A stretch of DNA of 64,000 nucleotides, taken from CAVVSD01 sp963750895. Its GTDB lineage: Bacteria > Actinomycetota > Thermoleophilia > Solirubrobacterales > Solirubrobacteraceae. The stretch covers positions 124,001 to 188,000 of the forward strand of contig CAVVSD010000006.1 of assembly GCA_963750895.1 (NCBI GenBank), in the 5' to 3' direction. Shown here in pieces: positions 1-7,702 of the stretch. The notes below the pieces were generated by a model. That model was not told where the DNA came from. It saw only the letters and a program-made list of their open reading frames with translations, and searched no databases. A program made the translations under genes and the position numbers. Position 1 is the first letter of the stretch, and each line of letters begins with the position of its first letter.

Positions 1-350
1 AGATGTTCGGCCCGCCCGACGACCAGTCGCCGAACTCGCAGGCGTCGATGGCCTGGCGGATCAAGCGCTTCTCCAACGACGACCTGCGCCAGAAGTTCAT
101 CGACATGTGCGTGCCCCAGGCCGAGGCGCTGGGCCTCACGCTGCCGGACCCGGACCTGCGCTGGAACGAGGAGCGCGGCCACTACGACTTCGGCGAGATC
201 TCCTGGGACGAGTTCTTCGAGGTCGTCAAGGGGAACGGGCCGTGCAACCGCGAGCGCATCGCGCACCGGCGCGCCGCGCACGAGGACGGCGCGTGGGTGC
301 GCGAGGCCGCCCGCGCCTACGCGGCGAAGCACGAGGAGACCCGTGTCTGA
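1..350 (+). CDS. paaA: PaaA, phenylacetyl-CoA epoxidase catalytic subunit (C-terminal part, cut by window edge)
   Basis: C-terminal fragment of the di-iron subunit of the ring-1,2-phenylacetyl-CoA epoxidase, which starts aerobic phenylacetate breakdown in the cytoplasm. The frame is open to the left edge, so about 115 of the usual 310-330 residues are visible; the ATG at 3 is an internal methionine and the di-iron ligands lie outside the window. Recognised from the conserved tail containing AWRIKRFSNDDLRQKFID and a following VPQAEALGL/PDP stretch, and by the paaB, paaC, paaD and paaE genes that follow without gaps. Its last codons overlap the paaB GTG start by 8 bases, suggesting translational coupling. 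Confidence 0.93.
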   Translation, partial: MFGPPDDQSPNSQASMAWRIKRFSNDDLRQKFIDMCVPQAEALGLTLPDPDLRWNEERGHYDFGEISWDEFFEVVKGNGPCNRERIAHRRAAHEDGAWVREAARAYAAKHEETRV

Positions 351-618
351 GCTCTGGGAGGTCTTCGTCCGCTCGCGGCGCGGGCTGTCGCACCAGCACG
401 TCGGGTCGCTGCACGCGCCCGACGCGCGGATGGCGCTGCGCAACGCGCGCGACGTCTACACGCGCCGCGAGGAGGGGGTGTCGATCTGGGTCGTGCCCGC
501 GAGCGCGGTCACCGCGTCCTCGCCGGACGAGAAGGACGCGTTCTTCGACCCGGCGGCCGACAAGCCGTACCGGCACCCGACGTTCTACGAGGTGCCCGAC
601 GAGGTGAAGCACCTGTGA
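343..618 (+). CDS. paaB: PaaB, phenylacetyl-CoA epoxidase structural subunit
   Basis: Small (91 residue) subunit that bridges the PaaA-PaaC pairs of the phenylacetyl-CoA epoxidase. Length is normal for the family, and the protein has its hallmarks: N-terminal WEVFVRSRRGLSHQHVGSLHA, a central region with RNARDVYTRR and SIWVVPAS, and a C-terminal YRHPTFYEVPDE segment. It starts with GTG at 343 inside the paaA tail and its stop overlaps the paaC ATG by 4 bases (615-618). It has no catalytic residues of its own; the assignment rests on the sequence pattern and the gene order. Confidence 0.95.
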   Translation: MSELWEVFVRSRRGLSHQHVGSLHAPDARMALRNARDVYTRREEGVSIWVVPASAVTASSPDEKDAFFDPAADKPYRHPTFYEVPDEVKHL

Positions 619-1365
619 AGGACGAGGCGGTCTATGCGCTGCGCCTCGGCGACGACGCGCTCGTCCTCGCGCAGCGCCTGAGCGAGTGGTCCGCCCGCGC
701 GCCGGAGCTCGAGGAGGACCTCGCGCTCACGAACATCGCGCTCGACCTGCTCGGCCAGGCCCGTCAGCTGCTCGACGCGCGCCGGCGAGCTGGAGGGCGC
801 GGGCCGCGACGAGGACGACCTCGCCTACCTGCGCGGCGACCGCGAGTTCCTCAACGCGCTCATCGTCGAGCAGCCCAACGGCGACTTCGCCCGCACGATC
901 GCCCGCCAGCTCATGTTCTCCACGTACCAGCTCGCGCTCTACGACCGGCTGCGCGACTCGACCGACCCGGTCATCTCGGGCGTCGCGGAGAAGGCGGTCA
1001 AGGAGGTCGCGTACCACCGCGACCACGCGCGCGAGTGGACGCTGCGCCTCGGCGACGGCACCGAGGAGAGCCATCGCCGCATGCAGGAGGGCGTCGACTG
1101 GATGTGGCCGCTCGCGGCCGAGCTGTTCGAGCACGACGAGCTCACCGAGCGCCTCGTGGCCGAGGGGGTCGCCGCGGACGCGCGCGAGCTGCGCCCGGCG
1201 TGGGAGCACTTCGTCGGCGGCGTGCTCGAGGAGGCGACGCTCGATCGCCCCGAGACGCCCTACGCGGCCACCGGCGGGCGTCGCGGCGAGCACTCCGAGG
1301 CGCTCGGCCACGTGCTCGCTGTGATGCAGTCGACGCACCGCGCGTACCCGGGGGCCACGTGGTGA
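615..1365 (+). pseudogene. paaC: PaaC, phenylacetyl-CoA epoxidase subunit, interrupted by a one-base frameshift
   Basis: Catalytically inactive ferritin-fold partner of PaaA. The first ~55 codons from ATG 615 read correctly (ending LTNIALDLLGQARQLLDA). The family then expects AGELEGAGRDEDDLAYLRG, but that segment and everything up to the TGA at 1363-1365 (including LMFSTYQLALYDRL and YHRDHAREWTLRLGDGTEES) is read only in the frame one base later. The slip lies at about 777-781 in the alternating G/C tract gacgcgcgccggc and equals one extra base. The restored product would be about 249 residues, the normal size. Reading straight on in the first frame runs through garbage into the in-frame paaD and mimics a PaaC-PaaD fusion. 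This is either a sequencing or assembly error or a recent inactivation; the neighbours are intact. Confidence 0.88.
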
Positions 1366-1838
1366 GGACCGTCGAGCGCCTGCGCGAGCTGGTGGCCGAG
1401 GTGCCGGACCCGGAGATCCCCGTCCTCACCATCGAGGACCTCGGGATCCTCCGCGACGTGTCCGACGATGCCGGGCGCCTGACGATCACGCTCACGCCGA
1501 CGTACTCCGGCTGCCCCGCGATCGACCCGATCCGCGACGCCGTCGCCGGTTGCGCGGCGGACGCGGGGTTCGACGACGTCGAGGTCGTGCTGCAGCTCAA
1601 GCCGGCGTGGACCACGGAGTGGATGAGCCAGGACGGCCGGCGCAAGCTGCGCGACTACGGGATCGCGCCGCCGTCGGACCGCGCGATCGGCTGCCCGCTC
1701 ACGCAGCTGCGGGTCGCGTGCCCGCGCTGCGGCTCGCAGGACACGAAGCTCGTCACCCGCTTCGGGGCGACGCCGTGCCAGGCGCAGTACACGTGCCGCG
1801 ACTGCCGCGAACCGTTCGATCACTTCAAGGCCCACTGA
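1362..1838 (+). CDS. paaD: PaaD, Fe-S assembly/maturation protein of the phenylacetyl-CoA epoxidase
   Basis: Accessory protein (158 residues) with an N-terminal MIP18/DUF59 domain (EVPDPEIPVLTIEDLGIL, then TPTYSGCPAI) and a C-terminal zinc-ribbon-like segment with paired cysteines (CPRCGSQDTKLVTRFG, then CRDCREPFD). PaaD is thought to insert or repair the iron centres of the epoxidase system. The GTG at 1362 overlaps the paaC stop by 4 bases and the TGA at 1836-1838 shares its last base with the paaE start. An earlier start is possible only by reading through the wrong frame of paaC, so GTG 1362 is chosen. Confidence 0.92.
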   Translation: MRTVERLRELVAEVPDPEIPVLTIEDLGILRDVSDDAGRLTITLTPTYSGCPAIDPIRDAVAGCAADAGFDDVEVVLQLKPAWTTEWMSQDGRRKLRDYGIAPPSDRAIGCPLTQLRVACPRCGSQDTKLVTRFGATPCQAQYTCRDCREPFDHFKAH

Positions 1839-2899
1839 TGCGCGGCCCGCACCGCCTGGAGGTCGCCGACGTGCGGCGGCTGACGCCGGAGTCGACCGCG
1901 GTGCACTTCTCGGTGCCGGACGACCTCGCCGAGGTCTTCGCCCACGAGGCGGGCCAGCACGTGACGATCGTGCGCGAGGAGGACGGCGAGGAGGTCCGGC
2001 GCTCGTACTCGATCTGCGTCCCGGCGCGCAGCGGCGAGCTCGCCGTCGGCGTGCGGCACCTGCCGGGCGGGCGGTTCTCGGGCTTCGTCGCGGACGGGCT
2101 GCGCGCAGGGGACCTGCTCGACGTGCTGCCGCCCGCGGGCCGCTTCGGGCCGGAGATCTCGCCGGGCGTCAGCCGCCACCACGCGTTCGTCGCCGCGGGC
2201 AGCGGGATCACGCCGGTCATCTCGATCGTCGCGACCGTGCTCGCCGAGGAGCCCGGCAGTCGCTGCACCGTGGTCTACGGCAACCGCCGCACCGACACGA
2301 TCATGTTCGTCGAGGAGCTCGAGGACCTGAAGAACCGGTACCCGAGCCGCCTGCAGCTCGTCCACGTCCTGTCGCGCGAGTCCCAGCCGGTGCCGCTCCT
2401 GGAGGGGCGCCTGGACGCGGGCCGGCTCGGTGCGCTGCTCGACGCGCTGCTGCCGCCGGACGAGGTCGACGAGTGGTACCTCTGCGGGCCGTTCGGGATG
2501 GTGCAGGACGCCCGGGCGCTGCTGCGCGAGCGCGGCGTCGCCACGGAGCACATCCACCGCGAGCTGTTCCACGCCGACGCCGCCCCGGTCGCCGCGCCCG
2601 CTGCCCAGGAGTCCGGCAACGGAGCCGCGACGGTCACGATCGTGCTCGACGGCCGGCGCTCGACGTTCCCGGTCGACGGCGGCTCGATCCTGGAGGCTGC
2701 GCTGCGCAACCGGCCCGACGCGCCCTACGCGTGCAAGGGCGGCGTCTGCGGGACGTGCCGGTGCCGGATCGTCGAGGGCGAGGTGGCGATGGACCACTCG
2801 TACGCCCTCGAGGAGGACGAGGTCGACGCGGGGGTGGTGCTCGCCTGCCAGGCGCACCCGCGATCGGAGAGGATCGTGCTCGACTTCGACGCTCGGTGA
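1838..2899 (+). CDS. paaE: PaaE, NAD(P)H-dependent reductase of the phenylacetyl-CoA epoxidase
   Basis: Electron-transfer subunit of 353 residues. It takes electrons from NAD(P)H through FAD to a plant-type [2Fe-2S] cluster and on to the PaaA di-iron site. Visible: an FAD-binding barrel with RRSYSI (about residue 50), a nucleotide domain with AAGSGITPVISI and WYLCGPFGMV, and a C-terminal ferredoxin domain with Cys299, Cys304, Cys307 and Cys337 in the CKGGVCGTC...C pattern. The ATG at 1838 shares one base with the paaD stop. It is the last paa gene here; the ligase that makes phenylacetyl-CoA and the ring-opening enzymes are not in the window to the right. Confidence 0.94.
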   Translation: MRGPHRLEVADVRRLTPESTAVHFSVPDDLAEVFAHEAGQHVTIVREEDGEEVRRSYSICVPARSGELAVGVRHLPGGRFSGFVADGLRAGDLLDVLPPAGRFGPEISPGVSRHHAFVAAGSGITPVISIVATVLAEEPGSRCTVVYGNRRTDTIMFVEELEDLKNRYPSRLQLVHVLSRESQPVPLLEGRLDAGRLGALLDALLPPDEVDEWYLCGPFGMVQDARALLRERGVATEHIHRELFHADAAPVAAPAAQESGNGAATVTIVLDGRRSTFPVDGGSILEAALRNRPDAPYACKGGVCGTCRCRIVEGEVAMDHSYALEEDEVDAGVVLACQAHPRSERIVLDFDAR

Positions 2900-2917
2900 T
2901 GGGGAGGAGGGGTCAGG

Positions 2918-4453
2918 ATGGGTCGTGATGGGAGGCCGACGAGGACGTTCGGCGGCGTGCTGCGCCGCGGGATGCTCGTGGGAGGTGAGCGGAGCGCCGT
3001 CGTCTGCGGCGACGTCCGCCTGACGCACCGCGAGCTGGCGGACCGCACCCGCCGGCTCGGCGACGCCCTCGCGCGCCAGGGCCTCGTGCCCGGCGACCGG
3101 GTCGCGGTGCTCGCCGGCAACTGCCATCGCTACCTCGAGCTCTACCTCGGACTGCCGGCCGCCGGGCTCGTGATCGTGCCGATCAACGCGCGCCACGCCC
3201 TGCCGGAGATCCGCTACGCGCTGCAGGACGCGGGCGTGCGCGTCCTGTTCGCCGACCGGCCCGTCGAGGGCATCGACGACCTCGGCGTCCGCGTGATCGC
3301 GATGGGCGAGGAGTACGAGGAGCTGCTCGCCGGCGGCGAGCCCGTGCCGTGGCCGGACGATCGCGACGAGGACGACCTGGCCGGGATCTTCTACACGGGA
3401 GGGACGACCGGCTCGCCCAAGGGCGTGATGCTCACGCACGGCAACCTCATCGCCAACGCCTTCGCGTTCATGGCCTGCTGGCCGTTCACGCGCGAGACGA
3501 GCTGGCTCGTCGTGGCCCCGTTCTTCCACGCCGCCGGGACCATCGGCGCGCTGGCCACCGTCTGGTCGGGCGGCGAGCACGTCGTGCTCGGCCCGTTCGA
3601 CGCCGGGCGGTTCCTCGACCTCGTCGAGCGCGAGGCGATCACGGCGACGCTCATCGTGCCGGCGATGATGCAGCCGCTCGCCGCCGAGCAGTCCCGCGCG
3701 CCGCGCGACGTGTCCTCACTGCGCTGGCTGAGCCACGGCTCGGCGCCGGCGGCGACCGAGCTGCTGCGCCGGCTCGGCGCGACGTTCCCGGCCGCGGACC
3801 TCATGCACATCTACGGCGCGACGGAGACGTCGCCGATCGTGACGCTCATGCCCGGCGAACAGGATCTCCTGGACGGCCCGCGCGCCTTGTCGTGCGGGCA
3901 GGGTGCGGTCGGCGTCGAGGTGCGGACCGTCGACGCGATGACCGGCGAGCCGTGCGCGCCCGGCGAGGTCGGCGAGGTGCAGGTCCGGGGCGAGAACGTC
4001 ACCCCCGGCTACTGGGACAAGCCCGCGGAGACGGAGGCGGCGCTGCGCGACGGCTGGTACGTGTCCGGGGACCTCGGCTACCTCGACGAGGACGGCTTCC
4101 TCTTCCTCGTCGACCGCTCGAAGGACATGATCGTGACGGGCGGCGAGAACGTCTACAGCGCCGAGGTGGAGGAGGCCCTGTACCGCCATCCGGCGGTCGC
4201 CGAGGCGGCCGTCATCGCGATCCCGCACGAGCGCTGGGGCGAGGCGGTGCACGCCGTCGTGACGGTCGCGAGCGGGACGACGGTGAGCGTCGAGGAGCTG
4301 ACGAGCCACTGCTCGACGCTCATCGCCGGCTACAAGGTCCCGAAGTCGGTGGACATCCGGGTCGATCCGCTGCCCCGGACGGCGGTCGGGAAGATCCTCA
4401 AGCGCGATCTGCGCGAGCCCTATTGGGAGGGTCGCGAGACACACATCGCCTGA
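2918..4453 (+). CDS. AMP-forming acyl-CoA ligase (fatty acid/aromatic acid type)
   Basis: Adenylate-forming enzyme of 511 residues in the ANL superfamily; it would activate a carboxylic acid as acyl-AMP and transfer it to CoA. The P-loop motif FYTGGTTGSPKG lies near residue 163. Other visible motifs are the YGATE motif, the hinge region YWDKPAET...DGWYVSGDLGYLDEDGFLFLVDR, and the C-terminal PRTAVGKILKRDLRE with the catalytic lysine. The ATG at 2918 is preceded by a strong purine tract (ggggaggagggg at 2901-2912). It sits 18 bases after paaE, but it is not a PaaK-type phenylacetate-CoA ligase, which is shorter and has different signatures; its acid is unknown. Medium- or long-chain fatty acid is the default guess. 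Confidence 0.85.
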   Translation: MGRDGRPTRTFGGVLRRGMLVGGERSAVVCGDVRLTHRELADRTRRLGDALARQGLVPGDRVAVLAGNCHRYLELYLGLPAAGLVIVPINARHALPEIRYALQDAGVRVLFADRPVEGIDDLGVRVIAMGEEYEELLAGGEPVPWPDDRDEDDLAGIFYTGGTTGSPKGVMLTHGNLIANAFAFMACWPFTRETSWLVVAPFFHAAGTIGALATVWSGGEHVVLGPFDAGRFLDLVEREAITATLIVPAMMQPLAAEQSRAPRDVSSLRWLSHGSAPAATELLRRLGATFPAADLMHIYGATETSPIVTLMPGEQDLLDGPRALSCGQGAVGVEVRTVDAMTGEPCAPGEVGEVQVRGENVTPGYWDKPAETEAALRDGWYVSGDLGYLDEDGFLFLVDRSKDMIVTGGENVYSAEVEEALYRHPAVAEAAVIAIPHERWGEAVHAVVTVASGTTVSVEELTSHCSTLIAGYKVPKSVDIRVDPLPRTAVGKILKRDLREPYWEGRETHIA

Positions 4454-4465
4454 ACGTTGTCTTGC

Positions 4466-4471
4466 TACCTT
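4466..4471 (+). promoter_or_regulatory. Leaderless -10 element (TACCTT) for the HD-domain gene
   Basis: TACCTT ends 7 bases before the ATG at 4479, the spacing at which transcription would begin at or next to the start codon. No Shine-Dalgarno sequence is present. The same hexamer with the same 7-base gap precedes the ATG at 32915. Confidence 0.5.
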
Positions 4472-4478
4472 CCCGCCG

Positions 4479-5021
4479 ATGCCCAACGACACCGGGTCGG
4501 GCATCCCGCAGTTCGCCCGAAGCTCGACCCGCATCTCCGACGCCTACTGCTTCGCGCGCGACGCGCACGCGGGAGGTACGACGACGATCGAGCACCCCAC
4601 CGCCGTCGCGGAGCTGCTGCACGAGACGGGCTACCCGGAGCACGTCGTCGTCGCGGCGCTCCTGCACGACGTCGTGGAGGACAGCCCGGCGAGCGCGGAT
4701 GAGCTGGCCGAGCGCTTCGGGCCCGACGTCGCGCGTCTGGTCGCGCAGCTGACGGAGGACCCCGGCATCGACGCCTACGACGAGCGCAAGCGCGAGCTGC
4801 GCCGGCGCGCGGCCTCCGACGGCCACGCGACCGCGTCGATCTTCACCGCCGACAAGCTCGCGAGCGCCCGCCAGCTGAACGCGTCCGGCGGCGTGCCCGA
4901 CCCCCAGAAGCTCGAGCACTACGAGCGCACGGTGAACGTCGTGCGCCGCCACCATCCCGAGGTGCCGTTCCTGCCCGCGCTGGAGGACGAGCTCGCGCGG
5001 ATGCGCGCCCGCGTGGGCTGA
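4479..5021 (+). CDS. HD-domain phosphohydrolase related to the SpoT/MESH1 (p)ppGpp hydrolase domain
   Basis: Stand-alone HD-domain protein of 180 residues. The order of motifs (HAGGTTTIEHPTAVAELL, then VVVAALLHDVVEDS, then ERFGPDVARLVAQLTED and FTADKLASARQL) matches the hydrolase half of RelA/SpoT and the small MESH1-type alarmone hydrolases. No synthetase, TGS or ACT domain follows. The likely chemistry is Mn-dependent removal of pyrophosphate from (p)ppGpp or a related nucleotide; the exact substrate is inferred only. The gene ends 3 bases from the stop of the convergent marR gene. Confidence 0.75.
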   Translation: MPNDTGSGIPQFARSSTRISDAYCFARDAHAGGTTTIEHPTAVAELLHETGYPEHVVVAALLHDVVEDSPASADELAERFGPDVARLVAQLTEDPGIDAYDERKRELRRRAASDGHATASIFTADKLASARQLNASGGVPDPQKLEHYERTVNVVRRHHPEVPFLPALEDELARMRARVG

Positions 5022-5038
5022 GGCTCACGCCGCGGGCG
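5006..5038. terminator. Hairpin spanning the convergent stops of the HD-domain and MarR genes
   Basis: Perfect 8-base arms (CGCCCGCG at 5006-5013 and CGCGGGCG at 5031-5038) enclose a second 5-base stem around a TGAG loop. Both stop codons lie inside it. There is no T tract, so it is a candidate bidirectional, tract-less terminator. Confidence 0.45.
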
Positions 5039-5465
5039 TCGCGGCCTCGTCCTCGACGCCCGCGCGCAGCTTCTCCAGCAGCGCGCCGAGCTGCTCGGCC
5101 TCCTCGGCGGTCAGGTGCGACCGCAGGCGCTTGTCGTGGCGCATCGCGACCCCGCGCAGCCGGTCGAACAACGCGATCCCGTCGTCGGTCAGCTCGACGC
5201 GCTGCACGCGCCGGTTGGAGTCCTCGCGCCAGCGGCGCACGAGGCCCTGACGCTCGAGGGCGTTGAGGTGATGGGTGAGCGTGGCGCCGGTCACGCCCAT
5301 CGCCTGCGCCATCTCCGACTGCTGCCCCCACTGCTTGGAGCGGATGAGCAGCAGCACCTGCCACACCGGTGCCGAGCCGCCCTCGTCCGCCATCGCGCGG
5401 TCGAACTCCTGGGAGAGGACCCGTGCGGTGCGGGTGAGCTGCAGGCCGATCGGGGTGGGTGCCAT
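5025..5465 (-). CDS. MarR-family transcriptional regulator
   Basis: Winged-helix regulator of 146 residues. It has the MarR layout: helix 1 dimer region, then the DNA-binding helices in SEMAQAMGVTGATLTHHLNALERQGLVRR, and a wing in REDSNRRVQRVELTDDG. MarR proteins usually repress a neighbouring exporter or stress operon and release DNA on binding a phenolic or other small ligand. It is divergent from the cupin/MFS operon at 5575, and a palindromic operator candidate lies between them, so control of that exporter operon and autoregulation are likely. The ATG at 5465 has a TAGCCT element 6 bases upstream and no ribosome binding site. Confidence 0.9.
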   Translation of the reverse strand: MAPTPIGLQLTRTARVLSQEFDRAMADEGGSAPVWQVLLLIRSKQWGQQSEMAQAMGVTGATLTHHLNALERQGLVRRWREDSNRRVQRVELTDDGIALFDRLRGVAMRHDKRLRSHLTAEEAEQLGALLEKLRAGVEDEAATPAA

Positions 5466-5471
5466 GACGCC

Positions 5472-5477
5472 AGGCTA
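5472..5477 (-). promoter_or_regulatory. Leaderless -10 element (TAGCCT) for marR
   Basis: Read on the minus strand, TAGCCT is followed by 6 bases and then the ATG of the MarR gene. The operator-like palindrome at 5489-5509 sits just upstream, where bound MarR would block this promoter. Confidence 0.5.
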
Positions 5478-5488
5478 GCACAGAGATT

Positions 5489-5509
5489 GACATCTAACGA
5501 TTAGACATC
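5489..5509. promoter_or_regulatory. Candidate MarR operator (palindrome with TCTAA-CGA-TTAGA core)
   Basis: The core TCTAA (5493-5497) and TTAGA (5501-5505) is an inverted repeat around CGA, extended on both sides to an imperfect 21-base palindrome. A TTGACA hexamer (5487-5492) overlaps its left edge. The right half CGATTAGACATC (5498-5509) recurs inverted as GACGTCTAATCG at 5548-5559, just before the cupin ribosome binding site. Two related sites flanking the promoter region fit dimer binding by the adjacent MarR. Confidence 0.55.
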
Positions 5510-5547
5510 GAGTTGTTGTGGTACCTTCGTATCGCATCGAAGCGTTC

Positions 5548-5559
5548 GACGTCTAATCG
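5548..5559. promoter_or_regulatory. Second candidate MarR half-site (GACGTCTAATCG)
   Basis: Inverted copy (11 of 12 bases) of the right half of the 5489-5509 site, placed directly before the aggag ribosome binding site of the cupin gene at 5575. Binding here would block expression of the exporter operon. Confidence 0.45.
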
Positions 5560-5574
5560 TAGGAGTCCGCAGCC

Positions 5575-5922
5575 ATGAACCCCGAGCTGATCGTCCTCAC
5601 CGCAGCCGACCACCTCGCCACCGGCGGTGCCGCCGAGCTGTTCCGCGGGAGCGAGTTCGGCACGGACGTCTCGTTCTTCCTCAACCACGCGCCTGCCGGC
5701 CACGTCACGGCGTCGCACCGTCACCCGTACGTCGAGGTCTTCGTCGTCCTGGACGGGGTCGCGGAGTTCGACGTCGGCGGCGCCGCGCACAGCGCGCGCG
5801 GGGGCCAGGTGGTCGTTGTGCCCGCCGACGCGTGGCACGGCTTCCGCAACGCCGGCGACGCGACCCTCGAGATGGTCAGCATCCACCCGGTCGCGGAGAT
5901 GCGGACGGAGTGGGCGTCATGA
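5575..5922 (+). CDS. Single-domain cupin protein
   Basis: Cupin of 115 residues with both conserved motifs: HRHPYVEVFVVLDGVAEF (metal-binding His and Glu, about residues 49-66) and PADAWHGFRNAG in the second motif. Such small cupins act as metal-dependent dioxygenases, isomerases or sensors; nothing here fixes the substrate. It is the first gene of the operon divergent from marR, has an aggag ribosome binding site, and overlaps the next gene by 4 bases. A second cupin closes the operon, so both may act on the compound that the MFS pump exports; that link is inference. Confidence 0.8.
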   Translation: MNPELIVLTAADHLATGGAAELFRGSEFGTDVSFFLNHAPAGHVTASHRHPYVEVFVVLDGVAEFDVGGAAHSARGGQVVVVPADAWHGFRNAGDATLEMVSIHPVAEMRTEWAS

Positions 5923-6281
5923 GCGCCCGCCTGCGCATCGGCGACCGCGAGCGAACGGCCACCGCCGAGCGCCTCACGGTGCACGCCGCCGACGGGCGGC
6001 TGTCCGTCGAGGAGCTCGAGTCGCGCCTGGAGCGCGCCCACGCCGCCGTGTTCGACGACGAGCTGCGCGCGGTCGAGGCGGACCTCCCGTCCGCAGCGCG
6101 AGCCAGGCGGCGCGACCCGTGGCCCGCGCCGCCCTTCGTCGCCCTCCTCGTGCTGGGCGCGGTCGCCGCCGTCGCGCTGACCGCGGTCGTCGGCCACCCG
6201 TTCTTCCCGCCCCTCGTCGCGGCCTTCGTGCTGTGGCGCCTCGCAGCGTTCCGTCACCCGATCCGAAGGAGCGAGTCGTGA
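5919..6281 (+). CDS. DUF1707 (SHOCT-like) membrane protein
   Basis: Protein of 120 residues. The N-terminal ~55 residues are a DUF1707 domain (RIGDRERTATAERL, AADGRLSVEELESRLERAHAA), typical of small actinobacterial membrane-associated proteins. Two hydrophobic segments follow (about residues 73-90 and 93-107). The ATG at 5919 overlaps the cupin stop by 4 bases and its own stop overlaps the MFS GTG by 4 bases, so it belongs to the marR-controlled operon. Function is unknown; an accessory role for the exporter is only a guess from position. Confidence 0.8.
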   Translation: MSARLRIGDRERTATAERLTVHAADGRLSVEELESRLERAHAAVFDDELRAVEADLPSAARARRRDPWPAPPFVALLVLGAVAAVALTAVVGHPFFPPLVAAFVLWRLAAFRHPIRRSES

Positions 6282-7690
6282 GCACCCCTGTCTCCCACGC
6301 CGCCCCGGCCGTCGCGTCGCGGTCGATCGCGATCCCGTTCGCGGCGATCGTCCTCGCCATGCTGCCGGCGGTCCTGGACCAGACGATCCTGGCCACCGCG
6401 CTGCCGACCATCGCCGGTGATCTCGGCCGGCTCACGGACGTGTCGTGGGTCGTGACCGCGTACGTCGTCGCCGCGGCCGCGACGACGCCGCTGTGGGGCA
6501 AGCTCGGCGACCGCTACGGCCGCAAGCGGCTCCTGGAGATCTCGCTGGCGACGTTCCTCGTCGGCTCGGCGCTCTGCGGCATCGCCCAGAGCATCACCAT
6601 GCTCGTCGTCTCGCGCGCGCTGCAGGGCATCGCCGCGGGCGGGCTCATGACGCTCGCCATGGCGTCCGTCGGCGACCTCGTCGAGCCGCGCGAGCGCGGC
6701 CGCTACCAGGGCTACATCACGAGCACCTTCGCGGTCGCGACCGTCGCCGGGCCGCTCATCGGCGGGCTCCTCGTGGAGCACGTGAGCTGGCGCTGGGTCT
6801 TCTACGTGAACCTGCCGCTCGGCGTCGCGGCGCTCGTCGGTCTTCGCACGCGGCTGCCCGAGGGCGAGACCGAGCGTCCTGCGCACGGGCTCGACGTGCT
6901 CGGCGCCGTCCTGCTCGCCGGGGCGACGTGCGCGCTGCTCCTGGCCTGCATCTGGGGCGGCGAGCGCTACGCGTGGGACTCGGCCACGATCGTCGGGCTG
7001 TTCGCCGCGACCGCCGCGCTGGCCGTCGGCCTCGTCGTGCGCGAGCGCCGCGCCGCCGACCCGATCGTCCCGCTCGACCTCCTGCGCACCCGCGTGGTCG
7101 CGGTCGCGAGCGCGGCGTTCTTCTTCGTGACCGCGACGCTGTTCGCGATCACCGTCTTCGTCCCGCTGTTCCTGCAGGTCACGACGGGCGCGACCCCGAC
7201 GCAGGCCGGGCTGCTGCTCGTGCCGATGATGATCGGGATCACGCTGTCGACGAACCTCGCGGGGCGCGCGGTCTCCAGGACGGGGCGGCTCAAGCGCTTC
7301 CCGGTCGCGGGGCTGTCGCTCATGACCGGGGCGCTCGTCCTGCTCGCGATCGTCGTCGGCGACCCGTCGCAGGTGACGACGTCGATCGGCCTGGCCGTCT
7401 TCGGCCTCGGCTTCGGCATGACGGGCCAGATGCTGACCGTCGCGGTGCAGAACGGCGTCGACCGCCGCCGGCTCGGCGTCGCGATGGGCACGACCACGTT
7501 CCTGCGCGGCCTCGGCGGCGCGATCGGCGCCGCCGCGCTGGGCGCGATCTTCGCCGCGCGCGTCGGCACCGGCCCGGCGGACCGCGCCGACGTCATCGAC
7601 GCCGTCCAGACCGTCTTCCTCGTCGCGGCGCCGCTGGCGGCGATCGCCCTGCTGATCGTCCTGGCGCTGCCCGAGACCACCAACGAGTGA
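6278..7690 (+). CDS. MFS drug exporter, DHA2 (EmrB/QacA) family
   Basis: Inner-membrane proton antiporter of 470 residues with about 14 hydrophobic segments, the DHA2 topology. Visible are the DHA2 start PAVLDQTILATALPTIAGDL, motif A GDRYGRKR (about residues 73-80), motif B with RALQGIAAGGL, and motif C with GPLIGG. It would expel a hydrophobic or aromatic toxic compound. The frame is open far upstream, but the GTG at 6278 has a gaaggag ribosome binding site and overlaps the DUF1707 stop. With a MarR gene next door it forms a classic ligand-inducible efflux operon. Confidence 0.92.
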   Translation: MSTPVSHAAPAVASRSIAIPFAAIVLAMLPAVLDQTILATALPTIAGDLGRLTDVSWVVTAYVVAAAATTPLWGKLGDRYGRKRLLEISLATFLVGSALCGIAQSITMLVVSRALQGIAAGGLMTLAMASVGDLVEPRERGRYQGYITSTFAVATVAGPLIGGLLVEHVSWRWVFYVNLPLGVAALVGLRTRLPEGETERPAHGLDVLGAVLLAGATCALLLACIWGGERYAWDSATIVGLFAATAALAVGLVVRERRAADPIVPLDLLRTRVVAVASAAFFFVTATLFAITVFVPLFLQVTTGATPTQAGLLLVPMMIGITLSTNLAGRAVSRTGRLKRFPVAGLSLMTGALVLLAIVVGDPSQVTTSIGLAVFGLGFGMTGQMLTVAVQNGVDRRRLGVAMGTTTFLRGLGGAIGAAALGAIFAARVGTGPADRADVIDAVQTVFLVAAPLAAIALLIVLALPETTNE

Positions 7691-7702
7691 CCGGAGGTCC
7701 CC

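Noticed and set aside
615..1838. A single 407-residue frame that could be read as a PaaC-PaaD fusion
   Set aside because: Its middle is Arg-rich nonsense; the true PaaC sequence lies in the next frame. The fusion is produced by the frameshift.
2918..4453. Assignment of the ligase after paaE as phenylacetate-CoA ligase PaaK
   Set aside because: Length (511) and motifs match long-chain/aromatic acyl-CoA synthetases, not the ~430-residue PaaK subgroup.
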